NCBI RefSeq assembly: GCF_017357865.1
Contig: NZ_CP060096.1
Location: 1,116,001-1,180,000 of the forward strand
Origin: Aceticella autotrophica
GTDB taxonomy: Bacteria; Bacillota; Thermoanaerobacteria; Thermoanaerobacterales; Thermoanaerobacteraceae
Direction of reading: 5' to 3'
DNA: 64,000 nt
Shown here: positions 38,051-47,822 of the stretch, piece by piece
How the letters are laid out: every line of letters begins with the position of its first letter
How positions within the stretch are numbered: the first letter of the stretch is position 1
Translations under genes and position numbers: made by a program
The notes under the pieces: generated by a model
The model's input: the letters and a program-made list of their open reading frames with translations, nothing else
Told to the model about the DNA's origin: nothing
The model's database searches: none

Positions 38051-38650
38051 ATGAATTTTGAGACAATAGTTAACTTATTTTCTCTACATGGTTATATTAT
38101 TCTTTTTGGTGTTTTAACTATAGAATTAATTGGTGCACCAACGCCAGGTGAAACTATTTTAACTTATTGTGGATATTTAGTATTTCGAGGTCAATTAAAC
38201 TATTTTTTAACTATAATTATTGCCACATCAGGGGTTGTTTTAGGTATAACAGCCTCATATCTTTTAGGAATACTTTTAAATGAAACGATAATAGATAAAT
38301 ATGGTAAATATATACACCTTGGATCTAAAAATTTAGAAAAGGTCAGTAACTGGTTTGACAAATACGGTAATCATTTGCTGATTTTTGCGTATTTTATTCC
38401 TGGCATAAGGCATATAACAGGCTATTTTTCAGGCATAACGAGGATATCTTTTTCAAGATTCGCGGCAAATGCTTATATTGGGGCATTAATCTGGACGACT
38501 ACATTTATTACTTTAGGAAGATTATTAGGATACAATTGGAATATAGTTCATACACATCTTAAGGACTATTTTATTATAAGTGGCATAACCCTTATAATAG
38601 GTATTTTTATTTATTACAAATATACTTTAAAAAATAAAAATACAAAATGA
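38051..38650 (+). CDS. DedA-family membrane protein
   Basis: A 199-residue membrane protein of the DedA/SNARE-associated family (VTT domain). Members such as PetA and UptA-type proteins flip phospholipids or undecaprenyl phosphate. The GAPTPGETILTYCGYL motif and AYFIPGIRHITGYFSGITRI are diagnostic; about five hydrophobic helices. The ribosome-binding site GGAGGG is 14 nt from the ATG, rather far, but a stop directly upstream leaves no other start. Confidence 0.88.
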   Translation: MNFETIVNLFSLHGYIILFGVLTIELIGAPTPGETILTYCGYLVFRGQLNYFLTIIIATSGVVLGITASYLLGILLNETIIDKYGKYIHLGSKNLEKVSNWFDKYGNHLLIFAYFIPGIRHITGYFSGITRISFSRFAANAYIGALIWTTTFITLGRLLGYNWNIVHTHLKDYFIISGITLIIGIFIYYKYTLKNKNTK

Positions 38651-38663
38651 AAAAACGCTTAAT

Positions 38664-39937
38664 TTAATTTTTTTTCATTTGTATGTTTTCTAAATCTTTA
38701 TCTTCATTTACTAATTTTAATCCTAATAAAATAGCTGCAAGTAAAAAAATCATACTAAACAAAGGAAGGATATGATAGCCAAATAAATGAGCTAAAAATC
38801 CTCCAACCAAAGACCCGATAGTTAATGCTAAGGCAGTATTTGCACTGAATAAACCCATTGCTGCACCTTTGGGAAGATTGGATTCTGCTGCTATTGCAGT
38901 ACCAGTAACAGATATTACAGGCCATGATAGTACAGTTAATATAAAAAACATTATTACAAGAAGTTTTACCCCTGTAAATTTTATATGAACTAAAATTGCC
39001 AATCCGCCTAAAGATATAATTCTCATTATAAGACCCCAGAGTAAAACTGTCTGATCATTATATTTTGTTGCCAAATCACCAGATGGTACATATAGAAATA
39101 TACCCAAAGCAGCAGCTATAGCAAAAACTGTTGATGAAATAACAGGATTTATATAATAAACATTTTTCATTATTATTGGATAAAATGAAAATAAAAAAGC
39201 AGAACCCATTGTCATAATAAACCAAAGTATATTAAAAAGTATCGTGCTTTTGGAAGATTTTGATAAATGTTTTATCGTGTCTTTTATTTGCAAAAGATGA
39301 TAAGATTGGCTCATAGATGCTATAAGAGGCTGTATTTTAATATGAATATTTGAAAGGGCAGGTCTCAATTTAAATTTTCCTGAACCAGGTACTACAGGCA
39401 TTGTATGAAAAAAGGCAAGAGCTAAAAAAGGCATAAGAGCACTTACCAAAAGTGCAATTTTTAAATGTGTGACACTTAAAATTCCCGCAATAGCAAGACC
39501 TAACACCTGACCTATACCATATGTTCTTTGAAGAAATCCCACTCTTTCACTTAATTGATCAAAAAGAAAACGTTCAACAATCCAAAGGTTTGCAAGGGTA
39601 TTAGTTAAAGAAAAGCCTAATCCTGCAAAAAGACTAAATAACCCCAGTGTCCATGGATAAGGGATAAAGACAATGCCTAAAAGCGATAAGCCTATTACAA
39701 TTAGACCTACTAAAAATAACAAACGGTTCAATTTCATAAAGTCTGCTATTTTACCCCAAAGAGGGGCACTTAGCTGTCCAAATCCAAATAGTGCCATCAC
39801 TATCCCGACTCGAGTTGCTCCACTATGAGATTGAGTCCAGAGTGGAAGTAAAATAGGGATTAAGCCTGATGCTACAGCACCTAAAATTGCATATGCGCCA
39901 AACCATGGTTCAAATTTTTTTTTTTGACAGGGCTCAT
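38664..39937 (-). CDS. MFS transporter, reading frame broken at an A11 tract
   Basis: Drug-efflux-type major facilitator, about 12 helices. The best start is ATG at 39937-39935 with AGGAGTG 6 nt upstream. Four codons later an 11-A run (complement of 39915-39925) shifts the frame: read as written, translation ends after 18 residues. With 12 (or 9) A residues it continues as EPWFGAYAILGAVASGLIPILLPLW, a perfect first helix, into the frame that is open from 39800 to 38664. The gene is either inactivated, read by slippage, or mis-sequenced. It is convergent with dedA and divergent from spoVS. Confidence 0.82.
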
Positions 39938-40015
39938 ACTAATCACTCCTGTAAAATTAAATATTATTTAAGAAAATATATTGTATAATATTATTTTACT
40001 ATAATTTATTTTAAT

Positions 40016-40079
40016 AATAAATTTATTTGTACAAAATTTATAAATAAGCTATAATAAATTTTATACAAATAAATTTATT
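40016..40079. repeat. 64-nt imperfect inverted repeat between the MFS gene and spoVS
   Basis: Arms of about 30 nt (from 40016 and ending 40079) are near-perfect complements. Each arm carries the self-complementary 12-mer AATAAATTTATT (40016-40027 and 40068-40079), spaced 52 bp centre to centre. It lies in the divergent promoter region, upstream of the spoVS sigma-H promoter, and could be an operator pair or a cruciform-prone site. Confidence 0.75.
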
Positions 40080-40082
40080 TAA

Positions 40083-40111
40083 GAAGGATTTTTAATTTTT
40101 ATGTAGAATAT
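40083..40111 (+). promoter_or_regulatory. Sigma-H promoter of spoVS
   Basis: GAAGGATTT (40083-40091) and GTAGAATAT (40103-40111) separated by 11 nt match the sigma-H consensus RnAGGAWWW-N11/12-RnnGAATWW at every defined position. B. subtilis spoVS is a known sigma-H gene. Confidence 0.8.
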
Positions 40112-40149
40112 ACACTTATAGTAATTGATATAATAAAGGGGGAAAAATA

Positions 40150-40410
40150 ATGGAAGTTTTAAAAGTTTCAGCAAAATCCAATCCAAATTCCGTAGCAGGT
40201 GCACTTGCCGGTGTCTTACGTGAGCGCGGAGGAGCAGAAGTACAGGCTATAGGAGCAGGTGCCTTAAATCAAGCAATAAAAGCTGTAGCAATAGCAAGAG
40301 GATTTGTCGCACCTAGTGGCATAGATTTAATATGTATACCTGCATTTACGGACATTGAAATTGATGGTGAGGAAAGAACAGCTATTAAATTGATTGTTGA
40401 GCCAAGATAA
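40150..40410 (+). CDS. spoVS: Stage V sporulation protein S
   Basis: 86-residue Alba-like protein, among the most conserved sporulation proteins: MEVLKVSAKSNPNSVAGALAGVLRERGG, IGAGALNQAIKAVAIARGFVAPSGIDL. Acts early in sporulation and in spore coat/cortex formation. ATG with AAAGGGGG. Own sigma-H promoter and terminator make it monocistronic. Confidence 0.97.
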   Translation: MEVLKVSAKSNPNSVAGALAGVLRERGGAEVQAIGAGALNQAIKAVAIARGFVAPSGIDLICIPAFTDIEIDGEERTAIKLIVEPR

Positions 40411-40411
40411 G

Positions 40412-40437
40412 CAACCTGTTAATCCAGGTTGTTTTTA
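40412..40437 (+). terminator. Terminator after spoVS
   Basis: CAACCTG and CAGGTTG (7 bp) around TTAATC, then TTTTT. Confidence 0.9.
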
Positions 40438-40462
40438 TATAATATTATGCGGGGTGAAACTA

Positions 40463-41296
40463 ATGTTTGCAGATTTACATATACATTCAACAGCATCTGA
40501 TGGTACAAATTCTCCATCAAAAATAGTAAAACTTGCTAAGGAAAAGGGACTTAATACAATATCTTTAACAGATCATGATACCGTTGATGGTATTGAGGAG
40601 GCATTAAAAAAAGCAAATGAATTAAATATAGAAATAATTCCTGGCATTGAACTTAATTCTAATGATGGAGAGCAAGAGGTCCATATATTGGGTTATTTTA
40701 TTAATTATAAGAATAATAAATTGAAAAGTAGGTTAAAAAAAATTATTGATTCCCGAATAGTTAGGGCTAATACAATAATAGAAAAGTTAAACAATTTAAA
40801 TATTAGCATAACTATGAAGGATGTATTAGAATTTGCAAATGAAAAATTCATAGGACGTCCTCATATTGCAAGAGCAATGATTAAAAAAAATTATGTAAAA
40901 ACCGTAAAAGAGGCATTTGAAAAGTATATTGGCGAAGGTGGACCGGCATATGTTCCAAGAACATACCGTTTATATCCTCAAGATTCAATTAAATATATAA
41001 TTGAGGCAGGTGGGATACCGGTACTTGCACATCCGGTACTCCTCAAGAACAAGAACATAATAGGTAATCTTATGAATAACGGTTTAAAAGGTATTGAAGT
41101 ATATCATTCAAAACAAAGTTCTGAGGAAAGTGAATATTATTATAAATTTGCATTAGAAAATAACTTGCTAATAACTGGCGGTTCTGATTTTCATGGTATA
41201 GAAGTAGATGGAAAAGATTTATTAGGAACTATTAAATTAGATTATAAATATGTAGAGCTTCTTAAAGAATTTTTAAAAAGTATGGAAATAATTTAA
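40463..41296 (+). CDS. PHP-domain phosphoesterase (RNase AM/YciV type)
   Basis: 277 residues with the PHP metal sites DLHIHSTASDG, LTDHDTVDG, GIELNS, HILGYF, LAHPV and GGSDFHG. The insertion between strands (RPHIARAMIKKNYV...EAFEKYIGEGGPAYVP) is typical of the TrpH/YciV group, known for 3',5'-nucleoside bisphosphate phosphatase and 5'-3' RNA exonuclease activity. ATG 40463 follows GGGGTG; the longer frame begins in the spoVS terminator. Confidence 0.87.
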   Translation: MFADLHIHSTASDGTNSPSKIVKLAKEKGLNTISLTDHDTVDGIEEALKKANELNIEIIPGIELNSNDGEQEVHILGYFINYKNNKLKSRLKKIIDSRIVRANTIIEKLNNLNISITMKDVLEFANEKFIGRPHIARAMIKKNYVKTVKEAFEKYIGEGGPAYVPRTYRLYPQDSIKYIIEAGGIPVLAHPVLLKNKNIIGNLMNNGLKGIEVYHSKQSSEESEYYYKFALENNLLITGGSDFHGIEVDGKDLLGTIKLDYKYVELLKEFLKSMEII

Positions 41297-41343
41297 ATTT
41301 TACGTTAAAATATAAGTTATAAAAATATTCGGAGGTGCAATTA

Positions 41344-42534
41344 ATGAATTTATCTGAAAAAGCCATACATATTACTCCATCCCTTACACTTGAAATAACT
41401 GCTAAAGCAAATCAATTAAAATCGCAAGGGATTGATGTTATTGGATTTGGAGCTGGTGAACCGGATTTCCAAACACCGGATTATATAAAAGAAGCTGCTA
41501 TTGAGGCTATTAATAAAGGATTTACAAAATATACTGCTGCATCAGGTATGATAGAATTAAAAGAAGCAATATGCGAAAAATTACAAAAGGATAATGGATT
41601 AACTTATGACGTATCACAAATTGTTATTTCAAATGGTGCAAAACATTCAATTTATAATGCATTAACTGCAATTTTAAATCCAGGTGACGAAGTACTTATA
41701 CCATCTCCTTATTGGCTCAGTTATCCTGAAATGGTAAGACTTGCAGATGGAAAAGCAATTTTTATTGAAGGTAAAGAGGAAAATAATTTTAAAATTACAG
41801 CAAAACAATTTGAAGAATCTATTACACAAAAAACAAAGGCATTGATTTTAAACAGTCCTAATAATCCTACAGGAGCTGTTTATAAAAAAAATGAGCTAAG
41901 AAAAATTGCAGATATAGCAGAGAAACATAATATAATAATTATATCTGATGAAATCTATGAAAAACTTATATATGAAGGTAAACATGTTAGTATTGCATCA
42001 TTTAATGATAAAATAAAAGATTTAACGGTTGTTGTAAATGGTATGTCAAAAGCATATGCAATGACCGGCTGGAGAATTGGATATACTGCATCAAACAGTC
42101 AAATTGCTGCTGTAATGTCAAATATCCAAAGTCATACAACTTCAAATCCGAATTCTATAGCGCAATATGCAAGTATAGCTGCATTAAAAGGCGGTGAGGG
42201 AATAATAAAACATATGATTGATGAATTTAATAAAAGAAGAGTATTCATAGTTGATAAAATTAATAAGATTAAAGGTTTAAAATGTCTAAAGCCGGATGGA
42301 GCTTTTTATATTTTTGTAAATATCAATGAATATATTGGCAAAAATATAAATGGCAAAAATATAAAAAATTCTGTTGACTTTGCAAATGTTTTAATTGAAA
42401 ATGCGAATGTAGCAGTTATTCCGGGTTTACCATTTGGTGCTGACAATTATATAAGATTGTCATATGCTATGTCAATAGAAAATATAGATAAGGGACTAAA
42501 TAGGATTAATAATTTTTTAAATAGTATAGATTGA
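41344..42534 (+). CDS. Aspartate aminotransferase (class I PLP)
   Basis: 396-residue fold-type I aminotransferase: GFGAGEPDFQTP near the N terminus, NSPNNPTGAVY, SDEIYEKLIY, and the PLP lysine K236 in NGMSKAYAMTGWRIGY. Similar to AspB of Gram-positive thermophiles; acts in aspartate/glutamate exchange, possibly also prephenate transamination. ATG 41344 has GGAGGTG 6 nt upstream. Its stop overlaps the region feeding purB, which follows closely. Confidence 0.92.
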   Translation: MNLSEKAIHITPSLTLEITAKANQLKSQGIDVIGFGAGEPDFQTPDYIKEAAIEAINKGFTKYTAASGMIELKEAICEKLQKDNGLTYDVSQIVISNGAKHSIYNALTAILNPGDEVLIPSPYWLSYPEMVRLADGKAIFIEGKEENNFKITAKQFEESITQKTKALILNSPNNPTGAVYKKNELRKIADIAEKHNIIIISDEIYEKLIYEGKHVSIASFNDKIKDLTVVVNGMSKAYAMTGWRIGYTASNSQIAAVMSNIQSHTTSNPNSIAQYASIAALKGGEGIIKHMIDEFNKRRVFIVDKINKIKGLKCLKPDGAFYIFVNINEYIGKNINGKNIKNSVDFANVLIENANVAVIPGLPFGADNYIRLSYAMSIENIDKGLNRINNFLNSID

Positions 42535-42548
42535 ATGGGAGGAAATCG

Positions 42549-43973
42549 ATGAAGAATATATATAACAATCCATTAGTAACAAGGTACGCAAGTCATGATA
42601 TGGCGCATATTTTTTCTGATGATGAAAAATTTAAAACATGGAGAAAACTCTGGATTGCACTTGCTAAAAGCCAGAAGGAATTAGGACTTAATATTTCAGA
42701 TGAACAAATAACTGAAATGGAAGAGCATATAAATGATATAAATTATGAAGATGCGGCAAGATTTGAAAAAGAGTTAAGGCACGATGTAATGGCGCATATA
42801 CGTGCATATGGTTTACAATGTCCAAAGGCAAAACCCATAATTCATCTTGGAGCCACATCAGCATTTGTAGATGATAATACAGATATAATATTAATGGATA
42901 AAGGCTTCAAATTAATCAAGAAAAAATTAATAAAGCTTATAGAGATTTTATCTAAGTTTGCCATTAAATATAAGGATATGCCAACTTTGGGTTTTACTCA
43001 TTTTCAACCAGCACAGTTAACAACGGTAGGGAAAAGGGCAGCCTTATGGATTCAGGATCTAATTTTGGATTATAATGATTTAATATATAGACTTGACAAT
43101 ATTACTTTAAGGGGTATAAAGGGAACAACAGGTACACAAGCAAGTTTTATGGAATTATTTAATGGTGATGAAGAAAAAGTTAAGGCTTTGGATAATTTGG
43201 TAGTTAAAAAAATGGGCTATAATAAATCTTTTGATATTACTGGACAAACATATACCAGAAAATATGACTTTATGCTTTTATCTGTTTTAAGCGGGATAGC
43301 ACAAAGTGCACATAAATTTAGTAATGATTTAAGACTTTTACAACATTTAAAAGAAATAGAAGAACCATTTGAAGAAAAACAGGTTGGTTCCTCTGCTATG
43401 GCATATAAAAGAAACCCTATGAGAAGCGAAAGAATGGCTTCATTATGCCGTTATATTATCGTTACATTGCTGAATACTTCATTAACTGCTTCTGAACAAT
43501 GGTTTGAAAGAACGCTTGATGATTCAGCAAACAGGCGAATAGTCATACCAGAGATGTTTCTTGCAACAGATGCCGTTTTGAATTTATATATAAACATTGC
43601 ATCTGGATTAAAAGTTAATGAAAAAATAATTAAAAAACATGTAGTAAATGAACTGCCCTTTATGGCAACGGAAGCAATATTAATGGAGTGTGTATTAAAA
43701 GGAGGAGACAGACAGGAAATTCATGAAATTATAAGGATTCTTTCGTTAAAAGCAGCTGAAGAAGTTAAAAATGGAGAAGAAAACAAATTATTAGAATATT
43801 TTAAAAATAATGATAAGATAGGTTTATCAGATAAGGAAATAGAAAACTTAGTAAATCCAGTAAAATTTATAGGAAGGTCTATTAGCCAAGTAGAAGAATA
43901 TATCGAGGACGTTGTTAAACCTATTATAAGTAAAAATAAAGTAGAAGATATAAATATAAATATAGAAGTATAA
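42549..43973 (+). CDS. purB: Adenylosuccinate lyase
   Basis: Two steps of purine synthesis (SAICAR and adenylosuccinate cleavage). 474 residues with the fumarase/aspartase fold; HDVMAHIRA, GATSAFVDDNTD, TLGFTHFQPAQ, GTTGTQASF and the signature GSSAMAYKRNPMRSE. ATG 42549 with GGGAGGA. It is coupled to the aminotransferase (15-nt gap), which supplies aspartate, a substrate of the adenylosuccinate synthase step. Confidence 0.94.
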   Translation: MKNIYNNPLVTRYASHDMAHIFSDDEKFKTWRKLWIALAKSQKELGLNISDEQITEMEEHINDINYEDAARFEKELRHDVMAHIRAYGLQCPKAKPIIHLGATSAFVDDNTDIILMDKGFKLIKKKLIKLIEILSKFAIKYKDMPTLGFTHFQPAQLTTVGKRAALWIQDLILDYNDLIYRLDNITLRGIKGTTGTQASFMELFNGDEEKVKALDNLVVKKMGYNKSFDITGQTYTRKYDFMLLSVLSGIAQSAHKFSNDLRLLQHLKEIEEPFEEKQVGSSAMAYKRNPMRSERMASLCRYIIVTLLNTSLTASEQWFERTLDDSANRRIVIPEMFLATDAVLNLYINIASGLKVNEKIIKKHVVNELPFMATEAILMECVLKGGDRQEIHEIIRILSLKAAEEVKNGEENKLLEYFKNNDKIGLSDKEIENLVNPVKFIGRSISQVEEYIEDVVKPIISKNKVEDININIEV

Positions 43974-44045
43974 ATTTTTTAATATGCACAATTCATATCT
44001 CAATTTCATAAAATATTATAAACTGTATATTGGGATGTGATAATT

Positions 44046-44942
44046 TTGGGAATCTGGCCTATACACTTTGAAACACTAAAATTAGACAAATCATGTAAAA
44101 ATGAAAAAAAATTATTAAATGAGAATAAACCTGATATTGATTTGCAAAAGGAAGCATTAAAAGAGTTAAATTCATTAATTGGTTTAAATAAAGTCAAGCA
44201 AATAATTAATGAATTATATGCATTTGTTCAATTACAGAATAAGAGGAAGAAAGAAGGTCTTTTAACTTCTCCAATTGTATTACATATGGTATTCAAAGGA
44301 AATCCGGGAACTGGTAAAACAACAGTTGCTCGGATCCTTGGTAAATTATTCAAAAGCATTGGTATACTGAAAAAAGGACATGTAGTCGAGGTGGAAAGAG
44401 CAGACCTTGTTGGTCAATATATTGGTCATACAGCACACAGAGTTCAGGAAAATGTTAAAAAAGCACTTGATGGAATACTATTTGTAGATGAGGCATATTC
44501 ACTTGCAAGAGGAGGAGAAAAAGATTTTGGCAAAGAGGCTATAGATACCCTTGTTAAAGCAATGGAAGATAATAAAAATAACTTTATTTTGATTTTAGCT
44601 GGCTATAGAGATGAGATGGAATATTTTTTAAATACAAATCCGGGTTTAAGATCACGTTTTCCAATACAGATTGATTTTCCCGATTATACAATAGATGAGC
44701 TTTTATTGATTGCTGAATTAATGATAAAGAATAGACAGTATGTACTTACAAATACAGCAAAGAAAAAGATAATGAAAGTCCTTATTTACGATAAGGAATC
44801 AAGGGAGATGGGAAATGCTAGGCTTGTCAGAAATATTATTGAACGTGCCATACGGAAACATGCAGTTAGAATAATAAACAAGAGAACTACTACAAGAGAT
44901 GATTTGATGACAATTGATGGAATTGATATAAGAGAGGATTGA
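44046..44942 (+). CDS. spoVK: Stage V sporulation protein K (AAA+ ATPase)
   Basis: CbxX/CfqX-type AAA+ protein: N-terminal about 45 residues, then ELNSLIGLNKVKQII, Walker A GNPGTGKTTVAR, Walker B GILFVDEAYSL and the sensor/arginine region NPGLRSRFPIQIDF. Needed for spore maturation in B. subtilis. Start uncertain: TTG 44046 (MGIWPIHFE) lies 8 nt after a GGGATG-type site; GTG at 44037 is the alternative. It is 4 nt from the ynbB-like gene, the same pair seen near spoVK in Bacillus. Confidence 0.88.
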   Translation: MGIWPIHFETLKLDKSCKNEKKLLNENKPDIDLQKEALKELNSLIGLNKVKQIINELYAFVQLQNKRKKEGLLTSPIVLHMVFKGNPGTGKTTVARILGKLFKSIGILKKGHVVEVERADLVGQYIGHTAHRVQENVKKALDGILFVDEAYSLARGGEKDFGKEAIDTLVKAMEDNKNNFILILAGYRDEMEYFLNTNPGLRSRFPIQIDFPDYTIDELLLIAELMIKNRQYVLTNTAKKKIMKVLIYDKESREMGNARLVRNIIERAIRKHAVRIINKRTTTRDDLMTIDGIDIRED

Positions 44943-44946
44943 AATA

Positions 44947-46239
44947 ATGATAAACAGAAATATTTTAGCAGATGATTTTGGTATATCGCAAGATGTTATT
45001 TTTTTGTTTAAAAAAGCTGAGAATGATATAAAAACCATGTTTGACTATATTGATGAAATAGTTGAATATAATCAATATAAAGTTTTATTCAATATGCAAA
45101 AAAATAAATTAAGTGATATCCATTTTAACGGAACAACAGGTTATGGATATGATGATATTGGTAGGGATACAATTGAAAAAATATTTGCAGGTATATTTGG
45201 AGCTGAAGATGCCTTAGTAAGATCTCAAATTGTTTCTGGAACACATGCCATAGCATTATGTCTATTTTCAAATTTAAGGCCTGGAGATGAGCTTATTTTT
45301 GCCTGTGGAGAACCTTATGATACCCTTAAAGAAATAATAGGTGATAACGTTAAAAGTGAAGGTTCACTAATGGATTATGGAATATCATATAAAAAAATAT
45401 CATTACAGGGTAATGGGAAAATTGATATGGAAGCATTATTAAGTTCAATAACAAATGCTACAAAGATGGTTATGATACAACGGTCAAAGGGATATGACTA
45501 TCGACAGTCATTATTTATTAATGATATAAATGAAGCAATTATAAATATAAAGAATAGGAATAAGAATATTATTGTTTTTGTTGACAATTGTTATGGAGAA
45601 TTTACAGAGTTTAATGAACCAACAGAGGTTGGTGCGGATTTGATAGCGGGTTCTCTTATTAAAAATGCTGGTGGTGGAATTGCACCAACAGGTGGATATG
45701 TTATTGGTAAAAAAGAACTTGTGGAAAAGGCTGCTTATAAATTATATGCACCAGGAATAGGGAAGAGGGTAGGACCAACACTTGGTGTCAACAGATTGAT
45801 ATTGCAAGGATTATTTCTTGCTCCTGATATCGTTGGAAATGCATTGAAGGGTTCGATTTTAATATCAAGGGTCATGGAACTTTTAGGTTATGAAGTTTTA
45901 CCTAAGTATAACAATAAAAGAACCGATATTGTACAAGCTGTTAAATTTAATGACAAAAATGAATTAATTACATTTATACAGGGAATACAGGAAGGCTCTC
46001 CGGTTGATTCATTTGTTGCACCAGAGCCATGGGACATGCCTGGTTATGAAGATAAGGTAATAATGGCTGCAGGAGGATTTATTCAAGGGTCTTCTATTGA
46101 GCTTAGTGCAGATGCTCCAATAAGAAAGCCATATATTGCATATATTCAGGGTGGATTATCATATAGCCAAATCAAGTTGAGTATCATGATTGCTGTTAAT
46201 AACATGATAAAAAAAGGTTATGTAAAGCTAAATGTGTAA
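44947..46239 (+). CDS. YnbB-like PLP enzyme (methionine gamma-lyase / aluminium-resistance family)
   Basis: 430-residue fold-type I PLP protein of the family named after an aluminium-resistance protein. HFNGTTGYGYDDIGRDTIEKIFA, SQIVSGTHAIALCLF and the PLP lysine in GSLIKNAGGGIAPTGGYV are characteristic; C terminus IELSADAPIRKPY. True substrate is not settled; cystathionine/methionine lyase-like chemistry is inferred from the fold. ATG with GAGG upstream, coupled to spoVK. Confidence 0.88.
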   Translation: MINRNILADDFGISQDVIFLFKKAENDIKTMFDYIDEIVEYNQYKVLFNMQKNKLSDIHFNGTTGYGYDDIGRDTIEKIFAGIFGAEDALVRSQIVSGTHAIALCLFSNLRPGDELIFACGEPYDTLKEIIGDNVKSEGSLMDYGISYKKISLQGNGKIDMEALLSSITNATKMVMIQRSKGYDYRQSLFINDINEAIINIKNRNKNIIVFVDNCYGEFTEFNEPTEVGADLIAGSLIKNAGGGIAPTGGYVIGKKELVEKAAYKLYAPGIGKRVGPTLGVNRLILQGLFLAPDIVGNALKGSILISRVMELLGYEVLPKYNNKRTDIVQAVKFNDKNELITFIQGIQEGSPVDSFVAPEPWDMPGYEDKVIMAAGGFIQGSSIELSADAPIRKPYIAYIQGGLSYSQIKLSIMIAVNNMIKKGYVKLNV

Positions 46240-46400
46240 ATCAATTAAAATTTTCTTATAAAACAAACTGTTATACGCATAAAATTACTATAGAACGGCG
46301 GATCGCATAAGGATATTATGGTATATTTTTATGCATTTTTCTTTCTCGAATGGATGAAACACGCTCCGCCTAATATTCAGTATATGTTTATGACATTATA

Positions 46401-47383
46401 AAAGCTGGTTTGCTTTCAGCATTAAAACTTGGTTCGCAGTATAAAGGATGTGCTATTTTTAAAATTAAAAAATACATAAGGTTACATTATTGACGAGAAA
46501 GAGGATGCGTTTACTTCTTTCGATATTATCGTCAAGTATAAATATGAGGGATTGGAAAAAAAGTATGAGCATCATTTAAAGGGCAGGTGGAATGTCGGCG
46601 AATCGGCTGAAATAATTACACTAATTGGGAAAAATATATCCGGCAATGTTAATATTGATTTTCATATTACAGCTACAATTGAAGGCAAGCGTCCTTATTA
46701 TTATAAGGATAAAATAGAGTTTTCTTTCACTGAGAATATGTATTTTGAAGAAATAATGTTCAATAAGCGGGGTATCCAGAAGAATTTGCACGCAAACTAA
46801 AAATGGTGACATTTTATTTGAAACTGATCTGGGAACAAGTCATGTCATAAGCTCAGATACTTCGGGGTTTTGGCTGGCAAATGATGATATATTCGCAACT
46901 TGTGGAGAATATATATTTAAATTAAATGCTAATAACGGAAACATTATCTGGAAACGAAAGTAAGCGGTAATAGTGGTCGTCACCTCCCAATTGCAGATGA
47001 TTCATACATATATTACAAAAACTTTAAAAGGTTTTATCGGCTGTATTGATAGACAGAAAGGAAATATAATTTGGGGAAAAGGGATGTATGAAGGTTGCAT
47101 TGTATCACCGCCATCTTTGTATGGCAATTCTCTTTTTATTTTAGCAGATTGTTCGCTTTACCTTATTGATAAAATAAGTGGAATTATTTATCAAAGAAAG
47201 GCTGTGGGGCATTCGCCATATAGTGCTTGTTCTATATTAAGTAAAAGAGTTGTTATAGGAGGAGGAGAGCCACCGTCTAATGGAATTTTGATTTCATATT
47301 TGATTAAAGAAAATATGTTATGTCTAAACGAAATAATATCTTATTATGAAACCGGAAATTATACCGAAAATAGCAATATGTAA
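46401..47383 (+). pseudogene. Decayed beta-propeller (PQQ-like repeat) gene
   Basis: Coding-like segments continue in changing frames: KAGLLSALKLGSQYKG at about 46401, DEKEDAFTSFDIIVKYKYEG into an 82-codon frame at 46552, then NGDILFETDLG...ANNGNIIWKRK (about 46800-46962), SGRHLPIADDSYIYYKN, and GFIGCIDRQKGNIIWGKGMYEG to 47383. The repeated GNI-IW(G/K)K units are those of PQQ-type propellers. At least three frameshifts are needed to join them, so the gene is dead. A further open fragment (WMKHAPPNIQYMF) lies at about 46319-46400. Original role unknown. Confidence 0.65.
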
Positions 47384-47390
47384 ATAATAA

Positions 47391-47681
47391 TTGAAACAAG
47401 GAACAAATGGGATAAAGTCATTTTGGATTCATCTTAAATTTAAAATTAATAAATTCAATAAAGTAATTTATCAAGAAGAAGCTATGTCAAGTGGTGCAGC
47501 TATTGCCCAATTGGTAATGTCCGAATATGGAAAAGATATTAAACAAAAAGATTTTAGTGAAATGATAGATTATGTTAAACAAAAGAGTGGTTGCGATGAT
47601 GCGGATTTTCAAACATGGAGATTGATTCTTAAGATGGTATTAAGCAGTCCTGCGAAGAACTTGAAAGAGCAAGAAATATGA
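47391..47681 (+). CDS. Small hypothetical protein
   Basis: Open frame of 96 codons from a TTG without a clear ribosome-binding site; a shorter version could start at ATG 47484 (MSSGAAIAQLVMSEYGKDI). The C-terminal part (SEMIDYVKQKSGCDDADFQTWRLILKMVLSS) looks like a helical domain. No family recognised. It lies between a dead propeller gene and an ABC transporter, so it may be a fragment or a small partner of the transporter. Confidence 0.4.
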   Translation: MKQGTNGIKSFWIHLKFKINKFNKVIYQEEAMSSGAAIAQLVMSEYGKDIKQKDFSEMIDYVKQKSGCDDADFQTWRLILKMVLSSPAKNLKEQEI

Positions 47682-47822
47682 GTTAAAATTAAATCAGGGC
47701 ATAAAGTTAAATTTAAAGGAATAAATAGTAAATTGGTCACTCAATTGGTAAAATCAATAATCTGCAGTATCTTTCTAAAATATGGAAAATTGTAGAAAGG
47801 AGTAGAAAGGATATGATGGCAA

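Noticed and set aside
43990-44045. Sigma-E promoter before spoVK
   Set aside because: TTCATAT and TATAAACT-like elements exist but their spacing is too long to support the claim.
46310-46380. GGCGGA...TCCGCC as ends of an insertion sequence
   Set aside because: Only six complementary bases about 60 nt apart with no transposase; likely chance within decayed coding DNA.
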